In this document: positions 44,544 through 53,615 of the stretch, one piece after another | Layout of the letters: each line of letters opens with the position of its first letter | Position numbering within the stretch: the first letter of the stretch is position 1 | NCBI RefSeq assembly: GCF_012641275.1 | Contig: NZ_JABAIA010000002.1 | Span: forward strand, 2,046,001-2,110,000 | Length of the DNA stretch: 64,000 bases | Direction: 5' to 3' | Source: Chitinophaga varians | Lineage (GTDB): Bacteria > Bacteroidota > Bacteroidia > Chitinophagales > Chitinophagaceae | Translations under genes and position numbers: made by a program | The notes under the pieces: model-generated | The model's input: the letters and a program-made list of their open reading frames with translations, nothing else | What the model was told of the DNA's origin: nothing | Databases searched by the model: none

Positions 44544-45941
44544 TTAGTGGTGGATGATCGTTTTTTCTTTGATGGTGATGTTTTCGAGCGACTGGCCTTT
44601 GGTTTCAAACAGGTATTTTTTCGCGTAGAAAAAAGAGAAAAGACAACAGCCGGCAAACAGGAAGAAAGTGGCGGCGATGCCCATGCCTTCCCGCATGAGG
44701 GGGAACAGCAGGTTGAGCAGCCAGTCAGAGATCCACATCACCAGGATACAGATGGAGAGGGCGAGGCCCCGCACCGGTGTTGGAAATATCTCAGTGGCAA
44801 TCACAAATTTCAGTGGTCCAAGCGAAAAGGCGAAGAACAGCAGGAAAAATGTGATAGGTACCAGCAACGGCCATCCGTTGACCTTCAGCAAAAAGCATAT
44901 ACCCGTTAACGTTAGGGCGGCGGCAGCACAGATGGAGCCTGCCAGGTACAGCGGACGGCGTCCGAGGCTGTCTACTTTCCAGATGGCCACGAAAGTGAAA
45001 AGCATATTGGCCGCGCCCAGCATCACCTGGTACAGGAGCGTGTCATTTGCCACTACGCCGGAAGCGCGCAGGATGGTAGGGCCGTAATATATCACCGCGT
45101 TGATGCCGCTGAACTGGGAGAAGGCGGTCAATACACAGGCCATTACCAGCAAATGCCGCAGCGGTGGCTGCAACAGGGCACGCAGCCCGCCGTTGGCCTG
45201 ATCGGCAGATACTGCCATGATGGCCTGCAGTTCATTGGCAGCATCCGTCTGGCTGCTGTTGATTTTTTCCAGGATATGCAGCGCTTCCGCCTGACGGCCA
45301 AAGCGGGCCAGCCATCGCGGGCTTTCCGGCACAATGGCCAGCAGCGCGAAGAACGCGGCGGCAGGCACTACGCCGACGAGGAACATGCCCCGCCAGTATT
45401 CGGTGACAAACAGCCGGTGCAGCCATCCGCCGGGCATATCACCTGCTGCTGCAGCGTGCCGTTGTATCGCCAGGTTGGAGCAATAAGCCACCAGTATGCC
45501 GATGGTGATGGCCAGCTGGTAGAATGTGACCAGCCGTCCCCGGCGGGAAGCCGGCGCCAGCTCCGAGATGTAGAGCGGCGATATATTAGAGGCTACTCCT
45601 ACGCCCATGCCTGCCAGCACCCTGAAAAATATCAGCAGGGGATAGGTGGCAGACGCGGCAAAGCCGATGGCGCTGACCAGAAACAGGAATGCTGCCAGGG
45701 CCAGTACTTTCTTGCGGCCGATGCGGTCGCTGAGCGCGCCGGAAAAAGCTACACCTGCAATGCATCCCAGCAGGGCACAGGAAACGAACCAGCCCTCCTG
45801 TGAGGCGGTCAGCTGGTATTGTGTTTTTACGGGAAGAATAATGCCGCTGACAACAGCAATGTCGAAGCCGAAAAGAAGGCCTCCCAATGCAGCGATCAGG
45901 GTGACGGTAGTGATGAACAGGCGTGTGTTACTGTTTCCCAT
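44544..45941 (-). CDS. Sugar porter family MFS transporter (probable hexose/mannose:H+ symporter)
   Basis: This is a 465-residue, 12-helix transporter. I use the ATG read from 45941 (MGNSNTRLFITTVTLIAALGGLLFGFDIAV). A start at 45965 would overlap the previous gene by 7 bp and adds nothing conserved. Sugar porter signatures are present: GFDIAVVSGI in helix 1, DRIGRKKVL between helices 2 and 3, PESPRWL after helix 6, QFSGINAVIYYGP in helix 7 and FETKGQSLE after helix 12. Its place between a sugar kinase/isomerase gene and an alpha-mannosidase indicates uptake of mannose or another hexose across the inner membrane. Confidence 0.92.
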   Translation of the reverse strand: MGNSNTRLFITTVTLIAALGGLLFGFDIAVVSGIILPVKTQYQLTASQEGWFVSCALLGCIAGVAFSGALSDRIGRKKVLALAAFLFLVSAIGFAASATYPLLIFFRVLAGMGVGVASNISPLYISELAPASRRGRLVTFYQLAITIGILVAYCSNLAIQRHAAAAGDMPGGWLHRLFVTEYWRGMFLVGVVPAAAFFALLAIVPESPRWLARFGRQAEALHILEKINSSQTDAANELQAIMAVSADQANGGLRALLQPPLRHLLVMACVLTAFSQFSGINAVIYYGPTILRASGVVANDTLLYQVMLGAANMLFTFVAIWKVDSLGRRPLYLAGSICAAAALTLTGICFLLKVNGWPLLVPITFFLLFFAFSLGPLKFVIATEIFPTPVRGLALSICILVMWISDWLLNLLFPLMREGMGIAATFFLFAGCCLFSFFYAKKYLFETKGQSLENITIKEKTIIHH

Positions 45942-45958
45942 GACGTGAAATATTTGAA

Positions 45959-48583
45959 TCAGCAATAGTTGTCTTTTACATAAGCTACTACCAGCATGGC
46001 TTTGCCTTCGCCTTCATAACGACAGGTATAGCTGTCCGCCCCTGCCGGAATGACAAAGGTCTCCGCATACTGAAAACGCTGCGTGCCGTCACCGGCGGTA
46101 ACATCCAGCTGATGGCCTTCCACCAGCATACAGATATGACATTGCCTGTTGGTGGGTATGTGCATTTCACCGGAGAACTCATAACGGTCTACCGTATAAA
46201 AATGTTCCGGGTGGGTAGGCAGTTGCCATTTTTTGCCCGATGGCCATTCTTCCTGCAGCTGTGGTTTGGATATCAATGTATCTGGCACTGTTGCGCCTTT
46301 CCTGTCAAAGTACAGGTTGTCGAACGCGCGGTCCAGATGGATAGGACGTGGACGGCCGTTCAGGTCTGTCCGCAGCCAGTCGTACATCTTAAAGGTGAAA
46401 ATATACGGCGTGCTGCTGATCTCCAGTACCAGGTTGTTTTTGCCGGAGGCATGTACCGTGCCGTTAGGGATCAGGAACAGATCGTGTTTATTGGCGGTGA
46501 ACTGCTGTACGTATTTTTCAACGGGTAGTGGTGTGCCCTCGTTGATGGCAGCTTCCAGCGCGCCTCTGAAGGCGGCGGGTTGTATGTCTTCCTGGAAACC
46601 AAGGTACACCTCGGCGTCAGGTCCACAATCGAGTATGTAATAGGTTTCGTCCTGTGTGAAATCTTCTCCGAAATGTTGCAGCGTGTATTCCGGGCGAGGG
46701 TGGCACTGTATGGACAGGTTGCCGCCGTTGAACGTATCGAGGAAATCGAAGCGGATGGGGAAAGCGGTACCAAAGCGTGGTGCGGCTTTGCCGAGCAGCC
46801 GGTGGTTGTCGTGAAATGCCAGCATGTCGAAGGTGATTTCCAGAAGGTTACCGCTGCCTTCCAGTACCAGTCCGTTTTCCGGTGTGATGAGTTCAAAGGA
46901 CCAGGCATAGTTTACTTCATCGGGGTTAAGGCCTGGCAGGTGTTTTTTCATCCAGTCGCCGCCCCATACGCCGGCTTCAAACCAGGGCCGGGCGCGGAAA
47001 GGTTGGGTGAGCATCACATCAAGGGATGCACGTAATTGGTCTCCCTCCATCCAGGTGATGGTGTCCGGCCGCTGACCGTCGATGATCATATCGATATGCG
47101 GTAACAAGGACTGTTTGTGTTTGTTCAATACCGGCCAATCGGCGAAGTAACAACGTTTATACGTATACGTTGGTGTGCCGATATTGGTAACGCTGCCGGC
47201 GCGCAGGCGGTATTGGACCTCATTTTTAGGCACGTCCACGTACAGTAATTTCCCTTTGATGCCGGTAAGGGCAGCGCCGGTACCGTAGATAATATGCAGG
47301 CCGGCCGTATTCTCCGGTTGTATTAAGGATAATTTTTCCGCATCAAAAAAGTCGGCCAGGCTGCCGTCAAATCGTTTGCCGAATACAGGATCTGGCGTGC
47401 CGGAATATCCTTCCAGCATAGAGTGTATGGCAGCAGGCGTTTGCAGGCATGCGCCGGCATGGTACCAGTAAACGGTCCGGTTATGGGTGAGCAGCGCCTG
47501 GTGGAGCTCTGTTCTGAACTGTTCCCACAGCACGCCTTCATAGCCATCTATGATAAGGAGGTTATCTTCTTTGATAGCGGCTGCCAGTGAGGCGTAGCCC
47601 GCCTGTACCGGATGATCTGTATGGAAAGAAGGGAAGACGGTATAAGTGTCTTCGCTGTTATTCGTTATTGAAACCGGCAGTAGTGGCTGGCTGGTGCGCC
47701 GTAGTTCCGCAGGTTCCGGCAGAGCGGGCGCCATGGCGGCTCCTGCCAGAATGCAGCGTTCAGTGTCCTGGCAGTAGGTTATTTTTACAGGGAGATCGCT
47801 GAGCTGTTCTTCCAGCGGACCGGAGAACAGCGTATAGGCGCGGGCGATATTACCGCCGATCACCAGCTCAGTGCAACCGTATTGAGAGAGCCAGGGCCGC
47901 AGGAAAGCGCCCAGGTTTCCGCCGAAGGCGTGAAATACCGGCCGGGCTATTGTTTCATATTGTTCCGCCATTGCTTTCACAGAGGGGGCCATTACGCCTG
48001 TCTGTTGCTGGAAAGTGTTCAGCAGCCAGCGGGTGGAGAAGTAGTCGTCTGCCAGCCCATCCTGAAAGGGACAATCATAGAAGGCTGCGGAAGCCAGTCC
48101 TGCCGGGCCTTGGGCCAGTTCCCCGTTTTCCAGGAAGGCCGATCCGAAGCCGGTGCCCAGTGTCAGCAGTATGGCCTTTTCACCGCTGAGGCCCAGTATA
48201 TGCCGGGCGCCGATCGCAAAACAGTGGGCGTCGTTGTTGAAATGGACTGGCTGGTCGCCGGTGCCGGCAGCGTCCTGCAATGCCTGTCGTGCGTGCAGCC
48301 CAAAAAGGCGGCCGAATTTTCCGCCTACTTTGGTGATGGCGCTGATGCCCTGCTGATAGTCAAACGGCCCCGGCATCGCTATCCCGATGCCGTCAGTTGC
48401 GGTGTCTTTAAACGCCGTAATACAGCCGGCTATCGTGGAGATAATGTCCGCTGCGCTGCCGCCGGCCTGTAAACTTCTGGTGATGATCGTTCCCGGAGCC
48501 GCTCCGGGACGAGTGGTGTCTACTATACAGGCAGATACATGACTGCCGCCAATGTCGATCGCTATTTTTTTCCCCGTTCCCAT
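45959..48583 (-). CDS. Fusion of ROK-type sugar kinase and class I mannose-6-phosphate isomerase
   Basis: The protein has 874 residues. Residues 1-300 form a ROK kinase (IAIDIGGSHVSACIVD phosphate loop, GIAMPGPFDY, ILLTLGTGFGSAFLENGELA); the CxCGxxGCxE zinc motif of many ROK proteins is not visible. Residues about 310-480 form a linker domain (NLLIIDGYEGVLWEQFR). Residues about 500-874 resemble type I phosphomannose isomerase, with SIQCHPRPEYTLQHFG and the cupin segment LFLIPNGTVHASGKNNLVLEIS. One protein could thus phosphorylate mannose and isomerise mannose-6-phosphate to fructose-6-phosphate. It is the first gene of the operon and has an operator candidate 16 bp upstream of its start. Confidence 0.88.
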   Translation of the reverse strand: MGTGKKIAIDIGGSHVSACIVDTTRPGAAPGTIITRSLQAGGSAADIISTIAGCITAFKDTATDGIGIAMPGPFDYQQGISAITKVGGKFGRLFGLHARQALQDAAGTGDQPVHFNNDAHCFAIGARHILGLSGEKAILLTLGTGFGSAFLENGELAQGPAGLASAAFYDCPFQDGLADDYFSTRWLLNTFQQQTGVMAPSVKAMAEQYETIARPVFHAFGGNLGAFLRPWLSQYGCTELVIGGNIARAYTLFSGPLEEQLSDLPVKITYCQDTERCILAGAAMAPALPEPAELRRTSQPLLPVSITNNSEDTYTVFPSFHTDHPVQAGYASLAAAIKEDNLLIIDGYEGVLWEQFRTELHQALLTHNRTVYWYHAGACLQTPAAIHSMLEGYSGTPDPVFGKRFDGSLADFFDAEKLSLIQPENTAGLHIIYGTGAALTGIKGKLLYVDVPKNEVQYRLRAGSVTNIGTPTYTYKRCYFADWPVLNKHKQSLLPHIDMIIDGQRPDTITWMEGDQLRASLDVMLTQPFRARPWFEAGVWGGDWMKKHLPGLNPDEVNYAWSFELITPENGLVLEGSGNLLEITFDMLAFHDNHRLLGKAAPRFGTAFPIRFDFLDTFNGGNLSIQCHPRPEYTLQHFGEDFTQDETYYILDCGPDAEVYLGFQEDIQPAAFRGALEAAINEGTPLPVEKYVQQFTANKHDLFLIPNGTVHASGKNNLVLEISSTPYIFTFKMYDWLRTDLNGRPRPIHLDRAFDNLYFDRKGATVPDTLISKPQLQEEWPSGKKWQLPTHPEHFYTVDRYEFSGEMHIPTNRQCHICMLVEGHQLDVTAGDGTQRFQYAETFVIPAGADSYTCRYEGEGKAMLVVAYVKDNYC

Positions 48584-48599
48584 TATTTTTTAATGTTCA

Positions 48600-48613
48600 T
48601 ATGTTCAAACATA
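48600..48613. promoter_or_regulatory. Putative GntR operator in front of the mannoside operon
   Basis: TATGTTCAAACATA is a near-palindrome 16 bp upstream of the ROK/isomerase start. It matches the site before the GntR gene (TATGTTCGTACATA) at 12 of 14 positions, with perfectly conserved outer halves TATGTTC and ACATA. A further half-site-like ATGTTCAT lies just before it (48593-48600). Confidence 0.7.
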
Positions 48614-48859
48614 ATAAAAGTTTTTGGAGTGGCAAATTAATTTGGTCAACAGTCAGCGGAAAGAACGGCAGCGGTTGGCGGCCACAACGTGAAAAGCCTT
48701 GCTGCGTCAGGGGATTGGCGGTACAATGGGTGGGCGAATGAGCAAAAGGGAGATCCTGAAACTGCCGCGGATTGGGAAGCAGGCCGTGTGGACAAGCCCC
48801 GGGAGTGGAGCGGGGTTGAGTGGATCAAACGAACGAATCAAACGAATAAATCCATAAAA
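48614..48859. other. Intergenic region upstream of the mannoside operon
   Basis: No gene is supported. The part next to the operon should hold its promoter. Near 48826-48851 a short repeated stretch (atcaaacgaacga, atcaaacgaataaa) precedes the palindromic element at 48860. Confidence 0.4.
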
Positions 48860-48973
48860 CCCAGGGCTGAAAGCCTTGGGGCATCGGGCAAAAAAGCCAA
48901 TGCCTCCATGTTGATCAGCCTTTCCGGCGAAAGAAATAGAAATCTAATCGTAGCCCAGGGCTTCAGCCCTGGG
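48860..48973. repeat. REP-like palindromic element with two inverted GC-rich hairpins
   Basis: The left hairpin is CCCAGGGCTGAAAGCCTTGGG (48860-48880, slightly imperfect). The right hairpin is CCCAGGGCTTCAGCCCTGGG (48954-48973), a perfect palindrome with 9-base arms. Between them is a third small stem (ggcat/atgcc). The right end overlaps the last codons of the acyltransferase gene. Such a pair resembles dispersed REP/BIME or MITE-like repeats, but copies elsewhere cannot be checked here. It could also act as a terminator for the acyltransferase. Confidence 0.65.
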
Positions 48974-50057
48974 ACCGTTTTTTCAGATAATTTCTGACAG
49001 GTTCGTCGTATCCTGCCATCGCTGCCCAGCCTAATGTAATCAGGCCCACCACGCCAGCCGGTATTACCACCGCCAGGGTGGACATATCCGGTTTGTATGT
49101 CTCGAGATAATGCGCGAAGATCCACATAAAGCCGTAGTGGGTCATATATAGCGGGTAGGAGATTTTTCCGGAGAACGTGCAGGGTTTTTCCAGCCAGGGT
49201 ACCAGCTGTGCGCCGGCGCCGAGGGCCACCAGTGCCGGGAAATAAAACAGCACAATGACCAGCTCCATCAGCCAGTTGTGCGGAAAATAAGGCATGAACA
49301 GCGCCAGCAGCAATAACAGTGTGACGCCGGGGAAACCGAGTCGGTTAGGGATGATCAGCCGGAAACGGTAGACCAGCATGCCGGCGGTAAAGGAATAAAA
49401 CAGTCGTGCGCCGCCCTGCCAGAAGGTGTCTTTGCTCCAGCCGCCCATCAGGTTACCGGCTTTCCAGGCTACTATGCCCAGTAGCGCTGCGGCTATGAGG
49501 CCCAGCACGAGCAGTGTGTTACGGCGAAGGCGCCATAATACCAGGGCGTAAAAGATATTGGCGATATATTCCCACCATAGAGACCAGGCGGGGGCGTTCA
49601 TACAGAAGAGGTTAAAAAAGCGCTCCGGCATTACCGGGTAGGGGATCAGCAGCAGGGTGGTGATAAACAACATGGTTACTTTACCGAAGCTGTAGCCGGC
49701 AGGAGGTGCCATCAGGGGGTCAAACAGAAAGGTGAGCAGGCCCAGTACAGCGCCCAGCGCTACCAGCGGATGAAGGCGTACCAGCCGTGTCCGGAAGAAA
49801 TCGCGGAGGCGCAGGTGCGGCATCCGGTCGTCATAGGCATAGGCAATCACAAAGCCGGACAGGCAGAAGAAAAAATCTACTGCAAGAAAACCGTGTCCCG
49901 CAAAGTTTTTGCTATAGTCGGTATATACTATTTCCATGAAGTGGAAGATCACCACTACGATGGCGGCTATGCCCCGCAGTCCGTCCAGTATCGCATAATG
50001 TTGTTTGCCGGTAGGTGTATGTGCCCGGGCTGCTGTGGTCATTGTTCCTGTTTCCAT
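48963..50057 (-). CDS. Acyltransferase family 3 (OafA/NodX-like) membrane protein
   Basis: This multi-helix membrane enzyme has about 364 residues from the ATG read at 50057; starts at 50084 or 50042 are also possible. Family landmarks: ILDGLRGIAAIVVVIFHF at the N-terminus, FLAVDFFFCLSGFVIAYAYD, FFRTRLVRLHPL (the conserved R/H loop), and WSLWWEYIANIFYAL. These proteins move acyl groups onto sugars, lipids or cell-wall polymers. The last four codons (R-S-Q-G) and stop come from the palindromic element at 48860-48973, so the native C-terminus may have been replaced by the repeat. No partner gene indicates the substrate. Confidence 0.88.
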   Translation of the reverse strand: METGTMTTAARAHTPTGKQHYAILDGLRGIAAIVVVIFHFMEIVYTDYSKNFAGHGFLAVDFFFCLSGFVIAYAYDDRMPHLRLRDFFRTRLVRLHPLVALGAVLGLLTFLFDPLMAPPAGYSFGKVTMLFITTLLLIPYPVMPERFFNLFCMNAPAWSLWWEYIANIFYALVLWRLRRNTLLVLGLIAAALLGIVAWKAGNLMGGWSKDTFWQGGARLFYSFTAGMLVYRFRLIIPNRLGFPGVTLLLLLALFMPYFPHNWLMELVIVLFYFPALVALGAGAQLVPWLEKPCTFSGKISYPLYMTHYGFMWIFAHYLETYKPDMSTLAVVIPAGVVGLITLGWAAMAGYDEPVRNYLKKRSQG

Positions 50058-50130
50058 ATTGAATCCGCACAAGATAACACCCACGTACGGGAACTACAAA
50101 TAGGAATTATTTGTATCTTTTAGAAAAAAG

Positions 50131-50598
50131 ATGACCACTGTACAGCAAATAGCCAAACATTTCCGTGATGTGCATTTCGGAGGGAACTGGACTGCCGTTA
50201 ACCTGAAGGATGCACTCGCTGATGTCGACTGGCAGGTGGCCACTACCCGGATAAACGGCCTTAATACTATCGCCGTACTGGTGTTTCATGTCAACTATTA
50301 CGTAGATGCGGTGCTGAAAGTCCTCCAGGGAGAACCGTTACAGGCCAGTGATAAATTGAGCTTCGATCTGCCTCCTGTTACATCGGAAGAAGACTGGCAG
50401 CGGCTGGTGAACAAAACATTGGTGCAGGCAGAGTCCTTTGCCGGTTTAGTGGAAAGACTGGCGGAAAAGCAGCTGTCAGAAGATTTTACGGATGGGAAAT
50501 ATGGCACCTGGTATCGCAACCTGGCGGGCATCATCGAGCATACGCATTATCATCTCGGGCAAATCGTGGTCATCAAAAAAATAATAAAAGAGGCATGA
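50131..50598 (+). CDS. DinB-like/DUF1572 four-helix-bundle protein
   Basis: This 155-residue helical protein contains the metal-binding His pattern of the DinB superfamily: VFHVNYYVDAVL (about 51-62) and IIEHTHYHLGQIVVIKK (about 135-151). The family includes thiol-S-transferases related to bacillithiol and mycothiol, but most Bacteroidota members have no known role. It is divergent from the acyltransferase gene, with about 70 bp between starts. It has its own short transcript. Confidence 0.85.
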   Translation: MTTVQQIAKHFRDVHFGGNWTAVNLKDALADVDWQVATTRINGLNTIAVLVFHVNYYVDAVLKVLQGEPLQASDKLSFDLPPVTSEEDWQRLVNKTLVQAESFAGLVERLAEKQLSEDFTDGKYGTWYRNLAGIIEHTHYHLGQIVVIKKIIKEA

Positions 50599-50722
50599 GC
50601 CTTTCCTTTAGGGCAGTTGAACAGACAAATAAGCGCAATTCCTGTTTCCGGTGATATTAATCCCTGATCCGGCTACTTTACCGTTTTACGGTTGACGGAC
50701 TTTTGTGTCAAAGCAAGAAAAG

Positions 50723-51802
50723 ATGGAATTGACACATTATCGTACGCTGGGTCGGTCGGGACTGAAAGTAAGTCCGCTGACACTGGGCACTATGACATTC
50801 GGAACGGACTGGCACTACGGCGCTTCACCGGAAACATCCAAAGAAATACTGACGGCCTACCTGGAACAGGGCGGGAATATGATAGACACAGCCAATATCT
50901 ACACCAGGGGGCATTCCGAAAAAATTATCGGGGATTATCTGAAAGAAAGTAATGTCAACAGGGACCGGCTGGTGATCGCTACCAAGTTTTTTGGCAGCAT
51001 GCGGCCCGGAGACCCCAACAGCGGCGGTACCGGCAGAAAAGCCATGGTACAGGCGCTCGAAGCATCGCTGCGCCGCCTGCAAACAGATTATATAGACCTC
51101 TACTGGATGCATGCCTTCGATCCCCACACACCAACAGAAGAAACGCTTTATACATTGGAAAGCCTGGTACAGTCGGGCAAAATCAGGTATATCGGTGTGT
51201 CAGACACGCCGGCATGGCAGATAGCGGAGGCGCAGACCATAGCGCATTTCAGGGGCTGGCCTGCATTTATCGGTCTGCAAATAGAATACTCGCTGCTGGA
51301 AAGGACGGTGGAAGCGGAACTGGTACCGATGGCCCGGGAAATGCAGCTGGGCGTTATGCCATGGTCTCCGCTGAAACAGGGCCTTCTCTCGGGGAAATAT
51401 ACCAGGCAGAACAAGGGGGAGGTCCTTAGTAAACGCACGGTTACAGGACCTGTCAGTGAAAAGGCCTATGACGTGATTGACATGCTGAACACTGTTGCGG
51501 CAGATTATCGCGTACCGGCATCGGCCGTGGCGCTGGCCTGGGTGATGGCACGGGAAGGCGTAACCTCTACTATCATCGGCGCACGCACAACGGAACAATT
51601 GCAGCAGAACATGCAGGCGTTGGCGGTAACTCTTTCTCCACAGGTGATTGCAGCACTGGATGCCTTGTCAGCGCCGGATCTCATTTTTCCCTACAACCTG
51701 CTGGCCAACGCCCGGCATATAGCGCAGGGGGGCGCCACGATCAACGGACAGGCCTCCGTGTTGCCCGCCATCCTGCCACAGCAGGAGAACGATCATTATT
51801 GA
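50723..51802 (+). CDS. Aldo/keto reductase
   Basis: This NADPH-dependent oxidoreductase has 359 residues from ATG 50723 (MELTHYRTLGRSGLKVSPLTLG); a GTG at 50705 is in frame but less likely. The catalytic tetrad is visible: Asp and Tyr in MIDTANIYTRGHSE, Lys in VIATKFFG, and His in DLYWMHAFDP. The cofactor region GVTSTIIGARTTEQL is near residue 290. The AraC gene begins 6 bp after its stop on the same strand, so both are co-transcribed, and the regulator may sense the substrate of this enzyme. The substrate is unknown. Confidence 0.92.
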   Translation: MELTHYRTLGRSGLKVSPLTLGTMTFGTDWHYGASPETSKEILTAYLEQGGNMIDTANIYTRGHSEKIIGDYLKESNVNRDRLVIATKFFGSMRPGDPNSGGTGRKAMVQALEASLRRLQTDYIDLYWMHAFDPHTPTEETLYTLESLVQSGKIRYIGVSDTPAWQIAEAQTIAHFRGWPAFIGLQIEYSLLERTVEAELVPMAREMQLGVMPWSPLKQGLLSGKYTRQNKGEVLSKRTVTGPVSEKAYDVIDMLNTVAADYRVPASAVALAWVMAREGVTSTIIGARTTEQLQQNMQALAVTLSPQVIAALDALSAPDLIFPYNLLANARHIAQGGATINGQASVLPAILPQQENDHY

Positions 51803-51808
51803 CGTGAT

Positions 51809-52759
51809 ATGTCTTATTTTTATGGCATGAAGAAAACGATGCCATCACCGGCGATATATCCGGATATCGCCTCTTTTCACAACGAACTGGGACTGCCGGC
51901 GCCGCAACATCCGTTGATCAGTTATGTCAGCTACGAAGGGATGCAGTTCCAGCGTGAATTTTCTTCCCGTATCATGCTCAATTTTTACAAGGTTTCTTTC
52001 ATTCATAAAACCAACGGCATGGTCCGTTATGGCCAGCACTACTACGATTTCAAAGAAGGTGGGCTGTGTTTTATGGCGCCAGGGCAACTGATCTCCGGCG
52101 CCTCTCCGGAAAAGAGCCTTTCAGGCGTGATCATTTTTTTTCATCCTGACCTTATCCGGCATCATTCGCTGGCGAAGAAAATCCGCCAATATGGTTTTTT
52201 CTCGTATGCCGTGTCTGAAGCATTACATCTGACAGAGAAAGAAAAGGCGGTGGTCCTGAAAATATTCGATCAGATAGGCATGGAGCTGGACACGCCGGCC
52301 GACCGCTTCAGCCAGGACCTGCTGGTGTCCGGGCTGGAGCTGTTGCTCGACTACAGCAACCGTTTTTATCACCGGCAGTTTGCGGCACAGCGCGACGATG
52401 ACCACGGACTGTTGAACCGGCTGGACACCGTACTGTTGCAGTACTTCGACAGCGATGCACCTTCCCATTCAGGATTACCCAGCGTGCAATACGTGTCAGC
52501 GCAATTACATTTTTCGCCCGATTATCTCAGCGATTTGTTGCGGGCCAATACCGGATTGAACACACAACAACATATTCACCGGAAATTATTGGAAATAGCC
52601 AAAGACCTGTTGGGCGCCGGCGAGTGGAGCGTGGCTGATATCGCGTACAAACTGGGCTTTGAGCAACCACAGTCTTTCAACCGGTTGTTTAAGAGTAAGA
52701 CAGGTATGTCTCCGCTGGCCTACAGGCAATCCCTCAAAGCGGGAACTGATACCCTATGA
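51809..52759 (+). CDS. AraC-family transcriptional regulator
   Basis: The protein has 316 residues from the first ATG; ATG 51827 is also possible. A cupin-like N-terminal half (about 50-170: YGQHYYDFKEGGLCFMAPGQLI) is followed by the AraC double helix-turn-helix (about 225-310: LHFSPDYLSDLLRANTGLNTQQHIH and WSVADIAYKLGFEQPQSFNRLFKSKTGMSPLAYR). It follows the aldo/keto reductase gene directly. Its last 6 bp overlap the end of the convergent RibD-like gene. Confidence 0.92.
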   Translation: MSYFYGMKKTMPSPAIYPDIASFHNELGLPAPQHPLISYVSYEGMQFQREFSSRIMLNFYKVSFIHKTNGMVRYGQHYYDFKEGGLCFMAPGQLISGASPEKSLSGVIIFFHPDLIRHHSLAKKIRQYGFFSYAVSEALHLTEKEKAVVLKIFDQIGMELDTPADRFSQDLLVSGLELLLDYSNRFYHRQFAAQRDDDHGLLNRLDTVLLQYFDSDAPSHSGLPSVQYVSAQLHFSPDYLSDLLRANTGLNTQQHIHRKLLEIAKDLLGAGEWSVADIAYKLGFEQPQSFNRLFKSKTGMSPLAYRQSLKAGTDTL

Positions 52760-53422
52760 TTTGGCATTTTCTTCCTGCACTTTTTTTCTTCTCTCCAGTT
52801 CCGCTGCAGATGGCGGTTTCGCATCAATAGCCCGTGTTTGTAATGCTCCCGCCGCTTCGTATGTAATCAGGATCACGCCGGTGGAAGTAGGAATGGCGTC
52901 TGTCAGTTTCCAGCTACCGGGCAGCGTACCATTTTCAAACAGGCGCTTGCCGGAACCGATAGTGACAGGATGGAGCCACAAATGTGCGATGTCCACCAAT
53001 TGATGTTTCAGTAGTGTTTGCACCAGCCCGCTGCTGCCATAGACTTGCAAATCAGGTCCATCCGTTTTTTTCAGTGCCTGAAGTTGGGCCACCACATCGC
53101 CGGTAATCAATGTCGTATGTTCCCAGGGCAATGGAATGTTGTGATGGGAAACGACAAATTTTTCCGCACCGTTGAATTTTTTACCGACGAAATCATCATA
53201 ATGAGGCCAGTGGGCGGCAAAGATGTCGTAGGTACGTCTGCCCAGCAGCAGGTCGAACGGCTGCTCCATCACCGCCATCAGCTTCTTGTGGAGCATATCA
53301 TCTCCAAAAGGCGCTACCCAGCCACCCCATTGAAAATTGCCGGAGGTATCTTCCTGCGGCCCCCCTGGTGACTGTATAACACCATCTAACGTAATAAAAT
53401 TAACGAGGATGATCTTGCGCAT
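52754..53422 (-). CDS. RibD C-terminal/dihydrofolate-reductase-like protein
   Basis: The protein has 222 residues from the ATG read at 53422 (MRKIILVNFITLDGVIQSPGG). The open frame runs on to 53911, but that upstream part has no family features. The RibD_C/DHFR-like fold is shown by FDLLLGRRTYDIFAAHWPH, the nucleotide-binding QVYGSSGLVQTLLKHQLVD and LHPVTIGSGKRLFE. Such proteins reduce pteridine-like or other small substrates with NADPH; most in Bacteroidota are uncharacterised. The C-terminal tail (AELERRKKVQEENAKS) is a charged extension. Convergent with the AraC gene. Confidence 0.87.
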   Translation of the reverse strand: MRKIILVNFITLDGVIQSPGGPQEDTSGNFQWGGWVAPFGDDMLHKKLMAVMEQPFDLLLGRRTYDIFAAHWPHYDDFVGKKFNGAEKFVVSHHNIPLPWEHTTLITGDVVAQLQALKKTDGPDLQVYGSSGLVQTLLKHQLVDIAHLWLHPVTIGSGKRLFENGTLPGSWKLTDAIPTSTGVILITYEAAGALQTRAIDAKPPSAAELERRKKVQEENAKS

Positions 53423-53615
53423 AATGTTTGGATTTGTACAACAAAAGTACAAACGGCAGTTAACGGGAACGCTGTGTAAATGCGACTTTTTACGGGTGAG
53501 ATTACGGCAGTCGGGTGGTCCAACGGCCGGTAAATTTGTTAATACAGACTGATTTACGGGAACAGGAGATTTAGCGGAATGGCAAAACATACTTTCGCGC
53601 CTTATCCATATTGTT

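Noticed and set aside
48860..48973. CRISPR-like repeat
   Set aside because: Only two hairpins in inverted orientation with a single spacer and no cas genes; it fits a REP-like element better.
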